Shown here: positions 13,364 to 25,485 of the stretch, one piece after another
Layout: every line of letters begins with the position of its first letter
Numbering within the stretch: the stretch's first letter is position 1
Assembly (NCBI GenBank): GCA_023078555.1
Contig: CM041198.1
Coordinates: 1,266,856 to 1,330,855 of the forward strand
DNA: 64,000 bases
Reading direction: 5' to 3'
Source: Ulva prolifera
Taxonomy: Eukaryota; Chlorophyta; Ulvophyceae; Ulvales; Ulvaceae
Program-made: the position numbers and the translations under genes
Notes under the pieces: generated by a model
Told to the model about the DNA's origin: nothing
Seen by the model: the letters and a program-made list of their open reading frames with translations, nothing else
Databases searched by the model: none

Positions 13364-13644
13364 TCATCGAGACCAGCGAGCTAAACCTCCACCTTCCACT
13401 TGAACACAGATCGCTAGTGAAGAGGCCAGATTTGGATCGATCAGGTGGGAAATGTATGGTACTGTCAGCCCGACCACCTCTGGCCAGCGGTCCAGAAACA
13501 CCAGGAGCCAGTACATTGAGTTCTGATGCAGAGAGGATACAAACCACAATGTATTGATGACGGCATTTGGAATTGTAGCACCAGCAGCAGTCTCGCCTGT
13601 CACTGAAAACACAGATGCAAGATGCTGTTGTGCCCAAGCCCAAG
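13364..13644 (-). CDS. Hypothetical membrane-protein exon(s), unrecognised
   Basis: An open frame with unusually protein-like composition: after a possible CAG acceptor it reads WAWAQQHLASVFSVTGE, then a hydrophobic aromatic stretch (INTLWFVSSLHQ, MYWLLVFLDRWPEVV), ending in a stop at 13364. The run suggests one or two membrane segments. No family is recognised and no upstream exon could be fixed in 13.7-14.1 kb. It could be the end of a small gene between TMX2 and CCNDBP1, or chance. Confidence 0.3.
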
Positions 13645-14138
13645 CTGCCCCAGCAACATAAGTGGCCCGGGCACAGTGGCAGCAAGCCCGAGCATCACAT
13701 CCTTCCATGTCATGGTCTCAAAGGTGATGCATGATTCACACACGGCATCCACTATGCAGTTGCCACAGCTCGTCCCCGTGTGTGCCCTTCACCTCCACAA
13801 GCACATCCGCCATATCAGCCATACCCGTACGCATGACAAGCAGCACACACAGTCGCCACCTCCCTGCAACAAGCTAAACCAGGAAGCAGGAGCTACAGCG
13901 TAGACTGCGGCAGACACACTCATACCCCTTCTGGCAGTGTGGGGTCGCCCCACGTGAAAATGGAGAGGACAACGTGTCAACCCCGACGAGAAAGTCTGGC
14001 TGGGATCATGTGTGACCAGTAGCTTACTGACCACCACATGCAATAGCAGCAGGACTGGAGGCCAACGAGCGGACCAGGGGTCGGGGACATGTGGTCCCTG
14101 TTCGTGTTTGTCGTTTCGGCTTGCAATCTCTCAGCATC

Positions 14139-16314
14139 TCAGCGCCGCTTCAGTGCTTTCGCAGCTTGGTTCAATTCCTTCAGGCCGAAATAGCTGACGA
14201 TGTGCTTCTGCAATCACCCAGCCAGATCATGGCAAGCACACCGCCGCCCTGCAAGCTGGCGTCTGGACGCACCACAGACAACCACACATGGGAATGTATG
14301 CAGCGAGACACGGGTAGTCTTCATCCATCAGCACATGCGCAGCCCATAGCTCACGCCCTGGCACAATTGACTGCTTATGCGCTACAAAGAGATCAACCAA
14401 TTCACATACACAGGACTGCAGGTGAACTGCACATGGGTCGTTGGATGCACACCCTCGTTAGCACAACCTTGAGCTGGCCGTGTGTTGAAGCTGGTGACAG
14501 GCGCCGGATCTCTTTGCCATTCTCAAACAGAATGAGCGTTGGGATCTGGTGGTCGAAGCTCTTGGTCGAAATCTGCATACGTATGCTGCCATCGTTAACA
14601 ATTGGCCCGACGTCCATGCAAGAGGCATACACCACCGAGACGTGAACCATCCATCGCAAAGCACTACATGCAAGGCGACGCCCACATGTCCAGATGGAAG
14701 CAGTTGACCGTGGCTGATGGCATACATGAGTGATGCCTTTGCACCCGCACTGGCGATCAGGTGGCAACGCCCTAATGCTCATGCATGACTGCAAGATGGT
14801 ACAAGAACTGATGACAGCATCATTTAGACATGCAAAGCCAATGCAATGACCATGACCGAGAGATTGCAAGTAGATGGTATGCCACAGCATGCGCCATTAT
14901 GCAGTCAGAGTCGAACACGTGGCTGCTGTGGCTGGATAAAGACGTGTGTAGCTAACACCACCACGAGGGTGAACAGGCACCGCCACGCAGCCTCCACCAA
15001 TGGCAGTTGCTGCGGCCAGAGATGTGGACCGAGAATGCATACAGACTGCCTGGCAGGTGCTCTAGCCACTGCCCCTATACCACTGCCCAACACCAATCTC
15101 TGGGCACAGGAAGTGCACTGTTCCCCAAGCACGCCTCAAGCCCTTGTACATTGACGTGTAGGATATAACGTTAGGGCGTACGAGCGTAGGTCGAAATTCT
15201 CCACCAGCTCCCAGCACGTGCCGAAGAGGGTGCATGCGCACATGAAGAGATCTGCAGCGAGGGGCAGAAGAGCACCTTGAAATGTTCGGCCAGCTCCTTC
15301 CAGCTGCCGACGTCGACTTCTCCAAATCTCAAACGAGTCGAGGAGAACTCTGTTGCGAGCTCGTCAAACATCGGCAGAACCGCTATGCTCTCGTAGGTGC
15401 TGTGCACGGTGAACATGACGAGCCAGAAGCCAGAAGGAGGCCCGCTCGATGGCATGACCTGGCTGTGAAAATGATCTGGCACGAGGGGCTTGCCGTATGA
15501 GCGACGGCCGTTGTAGTATGGAGGCCACATCATTGCATACATCACTGCAAGCACCTCGAGTTGGGCTGCTGCCTCCAGAACGATCAGATTCTTCGCAGGG
15601 GCAGATGTACTGGACAAAGGTCTGCTCATGCAGTGAGTTGGTCTTGTAGGCAACAAGATCGCATACGTCCACAACTGCATGGCTGTGTTTGCACAGGTGT
15701 TGCCGCCTCTGGCGACTGGGGCAGATCAAGGCATCCAAGTGACAACGCAACAGAACGGCGCACCAAGGAACAGGAAGCCAAAAATCACGGATATTCGTGG
15801 ATCTATACTATAAATTAACCATATTTGGACTGCCTGCGGAAACATCTGTCAAGTTGTGACAGTGCCTGGTTGCAAACAACACTCCACCGGGATCAACAGC
15901 TCACATGCTTTGTGGCATACCTTGGCATAAAGAAACGTTGTCATCAAGGTCTCATCCCATGATCTCCTCCGATACAGCTACAAAGCAATGTTGCTTGGCA
16001 CGCCTGGTGTCACTTGCAGACGATCAATCAAACAATGCATGCGGTGGTCATACCTTGAAAGCTGAAGACAGAGCAAGGAGACCGAAAGCTTGTCTTTCCT
16101 GCAGTCATGCCACTTGCACTGAGGGTAAAGGCGCCTGCACGGTAGGGACTGCTGGTGCACCGGTTCATACCCGCAGTACAAACGCTGCGACGCTCGGAAA
16201 CGATGCATGGAAGCTGTCGGGATGGAGAACAAAGAGTGTCCGCGGCAAGAAATACAACAGTAATGACGCTACGTTGACGATGTAGAAGCCCGAAAGAAAC
16301 CTGGACGCTTGCAT
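14139..16314 (-). CDS. TMX2: TMX2-like thioredoxin-related transmembrane protein
   Basis: ER membrane protein of the TMX2 family. Six exons, all introns phase 0: 16314-16171, 16098-16054, 15977-15921, 15590-15276, 14572-14468 and 14207-14139; 244 residues. Exon 1 gives an N-terminal membrane segment (IVNVASLLLYFL). Exons 2-3 give AFGLLALSSAFK then YRRRSWDETLMTTFLYAK, which lines up with the plant form. Exon 4 has a second membrane segment ending MMWPPYYNGR, then the thioredoxin fold from FWLVMFTVHSTYES to FGEVDVGSW. Exon 5 contains QIPTLILFENGKEIRRL, with the cis-Pro of thioredoxins. The tail FGLKELNQAAKALKRR ends in basic residues like the ER-retrieval tails of the family. Where other members have SxxC or CxxxC the sequence is HSTYES, so no redox cysteine is present. 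Acceptor of exon 4 is the least certain join. Confidence 0.88.
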
Positions 16315-16636
16315 TTCCTTACATGAGCCCCCGCCCGAAACAAGAACCCGACTTCATCGAGCGGAACCAATCGCATGATCCTTACACACAGCCACGCACC
16401 GGCACACACATGTTCAGGATAACAAAGAGGGCACACCGTCGCGATTGCGCTGTCAATTGACACGCAACGCGTGTGTTGCCAAAATGGGCGGATTCCACCT
16501 ACAGCCACAGAACAGCAGATGAAGATCACCAACAAAGCAATTTTGTGCACAAGTCCAGGACGACTGTATTTCTATTTACACCGTCCGAGAAATTACGCTT
16601 TCAGGTGGCTATTGTTGCCACGCTGCGTACACCCGG

Positions 16637-16641
16637 TTACA
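16637..16641 (-). terminator. Possible TGTAA poly(A) signal of SNW1
   Basis: TGTAA on the minus strand 12 bases after the SNW1 stop; a second copy (TGTAAAT) lies at 16576-16580, a more usual distance. TGTAA is the known green-algal poly(A) signal; the assignment here is inference. Confidence 0.4.
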
Positions 16642-16652
16642 CCAGGAGCGGA

Positions 16653-19025
16653 TCACTTCTTTGCATAACCCCCCAAAACGTCATCAATCCCGAACGGATC
16701 AGCCTCCTGCCGCTTCTCGAACTGCACTGGCCCGGTGCGCTCACCACCGCCACCATCGGTCCCAGCAAACCCTTGGTCCGGCCGGAACCGGCCCGTATCC
16801 ACACCCGCACCACCGCCGCTGCCACCATACACCTCATCATCCAGCCGATCCCGCGCCCGGTACATCCCCATCGCGCTCCGGTCCGCAAATAGAGCCTTGT
16901 CATACACCGCCGTGTTGTCATCCCCCCGGAAGCCACTCCCAACCCCGCCCTCGCGGTTGAACAGCCGCGAGTCGTACTGCACCTCGTTCCGTTTGACCGC
17001 GGCCTGCCCGAGTGCGATCTTCTCGCTGACATCGCGGTCGCGGTCCCGCGTGAGCTTGCTCCCGCGCGCCGAGCGGTTCTTCTCGGCGAGCCGGTGCTCC
17101 CGCTCGCGCTCCCGCCGCCGGTCGCTCCGCACTTCGTCACGCTCCCGCTTTGCGGCCGCCTCCTCTGCGGTGAGCCGCTCCTCGGGGCTGCGGTCACGAG
17201 AGGGCGACCGGGAGGGCGCGTGCGCCCGGGGGCCGTCGCCGCGGCCACGGGCTGGGGGAGGGGGGAGGGAACGGGAGGAGCCGCCGTCGAAATCACCGCG
17301 CGGTGGGGCGCGGCCGCCGACCGGCGGTGGTGGGGGCAGCGCATCTGCATCTGCATTGCATGACAGCGAGTTCAGACGGTGAGTAGTCGTGCTGCTCGTG
17401 GGTCGCACCAATAACTGTTGACTCCAGTGTGCCGATCTGTATGTGACAGACAGGAGTTGTTCACTCACACTCGACAGTCCGACGATGACAGGCACAAGAC
17501 TGCAAATGAAGACCTACGGGGCAGGGGAGGTAATACCTTGAGCCCCTCATTGCGGCGAGAGGCGTGACGTCAGGGCTGACCGTGGGCGCAACAGCAAGTG
17601 CAGCACGGTGACCCTCGCGGACATCACTGCTGCATTCTCAGATTATACAGTGACCCAAATATGTACTTCACATGCGCTGTCGTGCTAGCAAGGTATGCTG
17701 CATCTCCGAGTGACAGACTACAGCACGCCGCGAGCTTGCAGCAACGCTGATGGACCCAGTAGCATGACTGTGGTTTGACAGCATGAACAATGTGGGCCCT
17801 GGAGACGGAAAGTATATAGATTATTGAGTGCTGGCTATGGCAGTGGTTCAGTGGGCAGGTGTCAGGAAGGTCACACCAGCTTCAGCATCGAGGCGGGAGG
17901 CCAGGGAAGCATGGGCTCCTGCAGCTGCGCCAGCTCGCGCTGCAGCTGCCAGAGACCGCAGCTGCTCCTCCTTCTTCTGCTTCTCTCGTTGTTTGATCTC
18001 AGACTGCAGCCGAGCCTGCAGCTCCGTCTCCTTTCGAGCTGTTTCCTCTGCAGCTGCCAGCGACAGCGACAGATCCATGTGCTTCTTGTTCAGCGTGACC
18101 TCTTGCATGCCACGGCCGTCTGCTGCCAGGCGTTTATCCAGAGGGATAGTGTATCCCTGCATGGGATGCTCAGCTGATGACAGCACAGAGGCTGATAGGG
18201 CCTGACAGGGCATCATGGCAGATTGAAAATATGTGACCCTGGCGCGGCAGACAGCGGCATACCTTGGCGTTTTTCCAAGCACTGACGCATGGCGGAATTG
18301 TGAATTTCTGCTGCTCGTCTTTTGTGAGTTTCTTGGGGGGGCTGTGCATGAGGGGCACGACCTCCTCTTTCATCACTCGGTAATGCTTCTGATGCCTGAA
18401 CTTTGGAGGTTCCAAAGGATCCTTCGGCATCTCTTGCATCTGAATGATCCGGTGATCTACTCCCGAGTTGTGTGTTTGGTTCGTTTGTTTGGCAGTGTAT
18501 TTGATGTACTGTGGGCCGCCTGGACGAGCATCGGCACTCAGAGCCTTCGGATTGTTCGCAGCCTGCTTCTTTGTAACAATCCCTCCAAGTGCCTCCATGG
18601 TGGACTTCATGGTTGCTTGTATAACCTCTTGGTCTGGGTGCGGATGCGCTGCTGCGTCCGGGCCTTTGGGCACCATTTGCCAATGGCTGCTCGGGTTCCC
18701 AGTCGCCTTTGGCGGAGGTGCTGGCTCCTGCAAAGATACTGTAAGGATTAGTGCAACACAATTATCCTGCCTCCTAGAGCGCAGTGTGTTTGGAGTGCTC
18801 TGGAGAGGCAAGAACGAAAGACAGTGCCTCCCGGAGCGCAAAAACCTGCTCCCTCCACCTCGCCCAGTAAACGGAATAGCAGCCCTCCACTAAGGTTCAT
18901 CGTTTTCATACCTGTATGATCAGCGACCCCTGGTCCATATCTTTCACTTCCACGTCATCTCGCTCCCAGCGCGAAACGGTGGGTGCCGTTCGCTTCGGGG
19001 CGGGCAGTGCACTGAGAAGCGACAT
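16653..19025 (-). CDS. SNW1: SNW-domain splicing factor SKIP/SNW1 (Prp45), with an internal deletion
   Basis: Spliceosome component of the activated and catalytic complexes, also a transcription co-regulator; nuclear. Four in-phase exons: 19025-18912, 18727-18263, 18156-17877 and 17350-16653; 518 residues. The start MSLLSALPAPK matches the family N-terminus. Exon 2 has the C-terminal half of the SNW domain (QYIKYTAKQ, MPKDPLEPPKF, PLMHSPPKKLTKDEQQKF, IPPCVSAWKNAK), exon 3 continues GYTIPLDKRLAADGRG, and exon 4 has the Arg/Glu-rich helix, RDVSEKIALG, NEVQYDSRLFN and GPVQFEK plus DPFGIDD. The region that normally follows the N-terminal EPPPYG, including the near-invariant GDGGAFPEIHVAQYP block, is absent: exon 1 runs straight into EPAPPPK and then VPKGPD. 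The 184-base intron has no room for it. Confidence 0.92.
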
Positions 19026-19460
19026 AGCAAAGACGCCAGCTGGGCTTACGGCGACAACAGTGGTCTGCACACAAACAGGAACCAAGAAGCTGTCGCTTGG
19101 AAATTGCCGTCTACAGCGATCTGCCTGAGTCCAAGTCAGGACAGAGCCTTGCACACGCTGTAGTTCACGATTATACTTATTCAATTGTGGCCATCAAACG
19201 TGGAATCGAGGGACATCGTGTTGAGTTAATCCCGTGCCGGCCATGACAAAGACGATCGCACTTAGCCACGCTTGTTTCATTGCCATGCGCTCAACGCACC
19301 GAAGCAGAGCCCTTGATCACTGCGTTCCCGACCACGTGTAGATGTAGTCAGAGCTACGACTAGCCACTGCTGCAAAGTAACGTACTCGTCGAGGCGGAGA
19401 TCCAGGCTATTGCAGTTGTCGCCGTGGGAAGTTCTCTCCGTTTTCCTGTTGTTGTTCGCC
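19026..19460. promoter_or_regulatory. Shared divergent promoter region of SNW1 and SLU7
   Basis: The 435 bases between the SNW1 and SLU7 start codons must contain both 5' UTRs and promoters, since the two genes are head to head. No TATA-like box or other named element is clear. Co-expression of two splicing factors is suggested by the layout only. Confidence 0.6.
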
Positions 19461-22400
19461 ATGGCATCCTCAACAACACAATACAAATCTCGAGATGAGA
19501 TGAAGCGAGCGAAGGAGCTGGAGGAGGCGCGAAAAGCCGGACTTGCTCCGGCGGAGATCGACGCTCAAACGGGCCAGGCGATCAATCCCCACATTCCTGA
19601 GTACATGACGAAGGCACCGTGGTACTTGAACCAAGACAAGCCCTCCTTACAGCATCAGAAGGATTGGCGTCTAACGAAAGAAAAATTAGCAGAGAAGTGG
19701 TACGCCCGTGGAGTGAAGGGCAAGGCCAATCGCAAGTTCAAGAAAGGCGCCTGTGAGAAGTGTGCCCCACTGCCTGCGTTATGATGCAAGCCATCCCATG
19801 AACAACAATATTGATTTCGTGCCATGCTGCAGCTGTGGTGCTATGACACACACGACGAAGGACTGCTTGGAACGCCCCCGGAAGCTCAAGGCGAAGCACA
19901 CAAACCAGGACCTAGCACATGACGATGTAATTGAGGACGTCAAGTTCAACGACTGGGCACATAAACGAGATCACTACAAGGGCTACAGTGCTGAGGACTA
20001 TGCGGAAGTTGTGGAGCGATATGAGCGCATCAATGCTGCCAGGCAGGAGCGACTTCGACAAGAGCAGGCCGAAGCCAGGTGAGCACTCTCTGGCTGAACT
20101 AGCTCCCCAAAAGATAGCATACAATCCTGTAGCCGTACTCTGTATGCATCGACAGCTGCCTTGCTAACAGCGTGTCGCAAGTCAGACCATGGTGAGAGCA
20201 TCGTGAAACACCTTCCCGGACAGCACAACATTGGACCCAGTACCTGCACTCATATATGGCTGCATCAGACGCATAGATAGAGCTCTTTCATTTCGCAGCG
20301 TGATGTTCTACTGCCTGGCTGCTGCCCGCATTCAGCGGATCCCATCTCCGTCCCACAATGCACGTGCCTGAGGTCGTGCCACGTCGATCAGCTCAGCTGC
20401 ATGCAGTGGCATGCCTCTATCACTGGTACTGTCACAGATGCAGTGGCACGTCTTCATTTATGATGCTGTCATCGGTGCCGTGGTCGCCGCTGCATCGTCC
20501 AAGGCCTGCCAAGCTCTCCCCCCTCGCCACACATTTCTGCCTCATATCGCTGTCATGTCCTGATCCATCACCATCACCCACTCGCCGCTGCCCACAAACA
20601 TTCACAGCGTCTCATGCTTGCACAACTGGCCTTCGCAGTCTCCCACACCTCCTTACACACCCGTACCTGATGAACATCATGGCACTATGGCGCTGTCGCC
20701 CACCGCTCTGCCCTGACGCTCTCCGCCGCAAACGCACCCACATCTCACTTGTCTGAGTGCACATTCTGTCCACGACCCCCCCTACACTGCAACGGTATCG
20801 TACACTACCACGCCGCAGCGCTGGGGCACGTGGCCAAATCTTTTTCCTGGGAGTTGCATACAGTACTCATGTACCCCTGTAGTGTGCTCGGGTGCTCTGC
20901 CCTGCAATCGCTCAAGCTCTTGTCTTCTGTTCCACTGCAACACCCCACCCTCAACATAACCCACCCCGATCCCCCCTGCCCCGTCGCCGCCGTCGCACAG
21001 AACCCCACCACCCTGCGTGTAGGTATGCTGACGAAGCCGAGGCCGCCACCGCCGCAGCAGAGACCGCCGCCGCCGCCGCCGACGGCGCGGCCGCGGCCGC
21101 CGATGAAGACAAGCTCGGCGAGGAGCAGCAGAAGGAGTTCACGAAGGTGGAGAAGGCGGTGCGCACGACGGGCGGCGGCTCGACCGGCACCGTGCGCAAC
21201 CTCCGCATCCGCGAGGACACCGCGAAGTACCTCCTCAACCTCGACCCCGGCAGCGCGCACTACGACCCAAAGAGCCGCAGCATGCGCGCGGACCCGCTGC
21301 CGGACAAGGCGCCGCACGAGAAGACGTTCGCGGGGGACAACGCGACGCGGGAGAGCGGCGACTACGAGTACTGGCGGCAGCTGACACAGCACAGCGTGCT
21401 GGAGGGTGAGAAGGGTAGCGCGATGCACGTGCAGGTGCGGCCCGCGTGCTGTGCGTGCTGTGCATTTTGACAGAAACGTTGTGACAAGGAACCAAGCTGT
21501 GTTACTGCGGGCATGGCGCAGCACTGGTCCGACAAGGCGTCGCATGTGTGGCTCGGGGCATGCTCGGCACCGTGCCGGCGGCGAGGGAGCCAGGCTGTGC
21601 TGCATTCATGAATACTCCAGAGTGGAGCCTTGTCAGCGCCAGTGTGGCTGACCAAGATCCTAATCCGGCGACATCCTCTTGCACCAGCAGTCGAGCCACA
21701 CCTGCACTGCACCGCAAGCCACACGCCAGCACAGCGGCATGTGCGCAGCAACTGGCCTGTTGGGCTGGTGCTGGTGGTGATACGGTTGCGGCGTGGAGTC
21801 GGTGATGGTGGTCACTACTGATGGTGAGGAGCTGGTGCTGGTGGTGAAGAGCTCGTGTTGGCGGTGGCTGCTGCTGACAGTGAGGAGCTGGTGCTGGTGG
21901 TGAAGAGTAGTGGTGAGGCGCTGTTGCGGGCCGTGAGGACTGGTGGTATGGAGCTGGTCTTGAGGGGTGGTGCCTGCGTAGGCGGCTCCAACGCAGGCGC
22001 TGATGGCGCACCAGGCGTTCAAGGAGAAGAAGGCCAAGCTCGCAAACAAGAAGCAGAACAGCGTGCTGGAGAAGTACGGCAACGCGGCGCCAGAGAAGCC
22101 CGACGCCGACCTGCTGCTGCCGGCGAGCGAGGCCTACATGGAGTACGACCGCACGTGTGCTCCCTGTCTCTCCTCCCCCCTCCTCTGCACCGCCGCGCTT
22201 GATTGCGCTCCTGTGTCCGCCTTTGTGTGTCCGATGGTGCGCAATCTTGAATCCGCTTCCATGCGCTCCTGTGTCCCCTCGTGCGTACATGCGCCCGCTT
22301 ACGTCCGTTCCTGTCTCTGCTCTCGCGCGCTTCTGTGTGCGGATGGGCGTGGCTACATCCGACAGTCCAGGAAGAGCGCGCGCTCTTCTGCATGTTGCTG

Positions 22401-23779
22401 TGTGCTCTGGCTCATGGGTGCGTGCCTGGCGTTTTATCGTTCACCGCTTGCGAATGGCGGCCACGACGCCGGTGCGTCTCCACACGCTCATCACCCCCCC
22501 TCACAGCCTATGCCGCTGGTCGACACTGCCACCGCGTGCATGTATACATGTGGCGCTCTGGTGTGCAGGGGCAAGGTCGTGCGCGGCGCGGAGGCGGTCG
22601 TGCGCAGCCGGTACGAGGAGGACGTGTACCCTGGTAACCACACCTCTGTGTGGGGCTCCTTCTGGGCCGACGGCCGCTGGGGCTACGCCTGCTGCCGCTC
22701 CCACCTCAAGGCGAGCCTGTGCATGGGCTCCCGCGTCCAGGACGTCGCGCAAGAGATGGCGCAGCTGCGGCAGGAGGCCGCTGGGGCCGCCGGCGGCGGC
22801 ACCGCGGAGGCCGGGGCGGACGACACGGATGCGGCGCAGCTGAAGCGCAAGCGGGAGGAGGGTGATAGCGGGGAGGCCGCGGCGCGGGACGGTGACGGCG
22901 GCGCAGGTGTGTTGCCAGTCTTTTGAGGGCCTGTTTGGTGACGGCTGGCTCAGGCGCGGGTCGTGTCCTGTGGCAGGCCATCGGATCGGCATCCAACACG
23001 GTCAGCCGCGACTCATGCTTTGTTGAGCATACTTGCACTCGAAGGAGCTGTCGGTCGGGGTGTGGTGGTGGCGTTGCGTGGTGATGTGCATGCTGCAGCC
23101 TATGCGGTGGCAGCGGGTGTGGCCACCCGTGCCTGCTGCAGGATGAGACTCGCTGTGGCAGGGCAGGAATGCGGGTGTCCAGGTGTGGTGTGGAGACTGG
23201 TTGTGCGCGGTCAGAGTCACGTGGGGCTGCAGCCGCATGGACTGGGCGGAGGTTCCTGGGACACCATGATATGATTCCGAGCACCGCAGTTTGACGCAAG
23301 CACCCATAGTGCACTGAGCTGTTGTGCCTTGGTGGACGCAGAACGCAGAAGCTGTTGTGAAGCGGGAGTGTGCCGCGCTTCTCAGCTGTTGAATTGGATT
23401 GAAGCCGCAGCGAACCCGACCGCAGCTGCTGCGGCACCCAGGCAGTGGTGCTCGAGCGAGACCGTGACCGCAGAGCACGTGTGCAGGTGCTCGAGCTGCA
23501 GCAGGGACCATCGACCAAATCTGGGGGGCTGAGGGCGATGCGGACGCACCCCTGGACGAGGACAAGGTGCAGGCTGCGTTGAAGAAGTTGAGAGAGGACA
23601 GCGGGGGTGCAGGTGGCGGCGGGCAGGATGGGGCGGGCAAGTACAATGGCCTGGGCGCGGACCACCTGGCTGTGACTGCAGAGGATATGGAAGCGTATCG
23701 ACGATTCAGGACGCGGGGTGACGATCCCATGAACCGGATGACTGCCTCCCAGGGGGCTGATGGGTTCGACATGGTTTGA
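19461..23779 (+). CDS. SLU7: Second-step pre-mRNA splicing factor SLU7
   Basis: SLU7 acts in 3' splice-site choice at the second step of splicing; nuclear. Six in-phase exons: 19461-19759, 19833-20078, 21023-21434, 21982-22154, 22569-22906 and 23502-23779; 581 residues (human 586). The N-terminus has [18 protein letters not shown]. The CCHC zinc knuckle [14 protein letters not shown], near residue 98, is split by intron 1. Then [16 protein letters not shown], an Ala-rich insert (about residues 185-205), [54 protein letters not shown], and the end [20 protein letters not shown]. All are family landmarks. The exon 4 start could be 14 bases further on if another AG were used, but only the GTAG site keeps the frame with exon 3. 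The exon 6 acceptor is a CAGCAG tandem. Confidence 0.95.
21824..21907 (+). repeat. 28-bp tandem repeat in SLU7 intron 3
   Basis: GTGAGGAGCTGGTGCTGG and the next ten bases occur at 21824-21851 and again at 21880-21907, exactly two unit lengths apart, with a decayed middle copy. It lies within the SLU7 intron and does not affect coding. Confidence 0.7.
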
Positions 23780-23807
23780 TGGCATGTACAGCCTGTGCTT
23801 GTCCAAG

Positions 23808-23812
23808 TGTAA
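23808..23812 (+). terminator. Possible TGTAA poly(A) signal of SLU7
   Basis: TGTAA 29 bases after the SLU7 stop, at the spacing expected of the green-algal poly(A) signal. Confidence 0.5.
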
Positions 23813-24009
23813 CGCAATTTTGAAAGGAAATGGGGAGTGATCTAAGCTTGGGCATTCATGCTGTGCATGGGAATTTACATGGACTCTCACTCCAACAAGC
23901 ATGGTCGATTGCTCAAAGCAATGAACTGCACAAACGTGGTTCAGCTGCGGTTGTCAAGCAGCTGTGTGTGGCACGCTGTGTTTGCTATGCACTGGCAGCA
24001 GTGCCGGCG

Positions 24010-24872
24010 CTATCTGCGGCGTGCATAGCCTCTGCTACGAGGTGGCTTCACAAAGGCCCAAGTTGCCGTAATCTCTTTGTCCAGGAAAGTTATTCCCTCC
24101 AGGCCCTCCAGCGCCGCTTGTGCTTCATCGCGGGTTTTGTACTCGACTAGAGCATATCCCTGCATCGGGGCATTTTCATGAGCAGGGACAGCGCCTGCCA
24201 GATCAAGCTTACAACAGGACAATGACAATCGCACGGTACGAGACAAACATAACGCAACGCAGGTCAAAGATGCAGCACCTTCACAAAACCTGTTTGCCGA
24301 TCGAGATTCATCCACGTGTTCCTGACTTCCCCATACTCCCCACAGATGTCAGCAAGATCCTCTGTTGCTGTCTCTTCGTTCAGGCCTGTCAAAAAAATGA
24401 CCCAGCCGTCCACAGCTGCATGCGCAAAACGGTGCAAGGAATGCTGATGGACTGCCGATGCACACCGAGCGGCTTTGCACAAAATTATTTATCAGACACA
24501 GACTTCAGGCCATTTGCAAAGGGTGTGAGCTGAATGAGGACCATACACTTTTGCGCCATGGAATCATCCATCTGTCCACCATCTTCATCACGATCAAAGT
24601 CCCCGGTCATTCGGTCATTTGCTTGGTTGATACCACGGCCCTATATTCAGGTCGCTAGATTACATGTGTGCACCGACTTCATTGCGAACGCGAAACGGTA
24701 ATGTGCCAGCATTCAAGGAGGCCAGCTTCACAGCCTATATCACAGTCATGTGCCGGTGACAGCGTGTTGCCGACTGCCACACCTTAGAGCTTCGGCCTTG
24801 AGCTGTGTGTACAGTGGATTTCAGGCGGGGCCGATCTCCTCCATCGACTACTGGTGCGTCGTCAACCTCCAT
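24010..24872 (-). CDS. RBM8A: Exon-junction-complex core protein Y14 (RBM8A)
   Basis: Y14 pairs with MAGOH in the exon junction complex and marks spliced mRNA; nuclear, shuttling. Four in-phase exons: 24872-24783, 24640-24547, 24415-24279 and 24159-24010; 156 residues. The N-terminal region has KGRGI, split by intron 1, and an acidic stretch, as in the family. The joint KS/VDGW matches RSVEGW of animal Y14. The RRM has RNP2 IFLTGLN, then EYGEVRNTWMNLDRQTGF and RNP1 GYALVEYK, followed by EAQAALEGL. The end is a short basic tail, RSRGYARRR, in place of the longer Arg/Ser-rich tail of animals. The gene converges on SLU7, with only 230 bases between the two stop codons. Confidence 0.93.
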
Positions 24873-24992
24873 AGAGCCCGGTTCAATCGCTTCCAACACA
24901 GCGTAGAACTAAGAGACCTGCCAAGCAGGCACTAAGAAAGTCTGTGCAAATATAAATTGCTGGCTTATGCAACAAGATCACACTTCCAGGCT

Positions 24993-25485
24993 TCACGCGG
25001 AGGTCCAATCGAGTGTCGAACGGATGAAGTGGTCCCGCAGTACAACCTCACGTTCGGAACAGGATGATGAATACAATTCAGCAGCTGCTACAGTTTCGAC
25101 GATCGCTCCTGACCCACGACTTGCCAGAGGTTTCTCATGTGCGTTTCGAAAGTGCCGGGGTGCGGCTACCGGTGCACCGCAGCGTACGCTGTGCGCCGCG
25201 GAGCCACTCTCTGTGTTGCGGCTCTGGACTGCATCTCCTCGAGAGGATCTACTGCTTGAATCTGCATCAGCTGTGAAGGATCGCAAAGACGGCAGGCAAT
25301 AGCGGATCAGACTCACCTATGCCACCAAGTACTTGCCACAGCTGATCACGTCGAGCCTCCCTTAGAGTGCCTTCGCAATCACTATGATCACAATACTCAG
25401 GTCGGCATACTTTCAAACAATCTTCACACGATATGCCATCAAGTATTACGCTTGTTGCGATTTGCAGCAGGGCTCGGATGTACAA
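24993..25485 (-). CDS. Hypothetical protein, 3' exons only
   Basis: Two exons are supported by a strong donor (GTGAGT) and matching phase. The upstream one ends at 25317 and reads SDCEGTLREARRDQLWQVLGGI. The downstream one is 25270-24993, open for about 91 residues, Ser/Ala-rich, ending TLDWTSA and a stop. A Cys-rich stretch (CEDCLKVCRPEYC) precedes the first exon in frame but its acceptor and the start codon could not be fixed. No family is recognised. The stop is only 120 bases upstream of the Y14 start codon on the same strand. Confidence 0.4.

Noticed and set aside
14160..14185. GGTTCAATTCC resembling a tRNA T-loop
   Set aside because: It lies in the last coding exon of the TMX2-like gene and has no surrounding cloverleaf.
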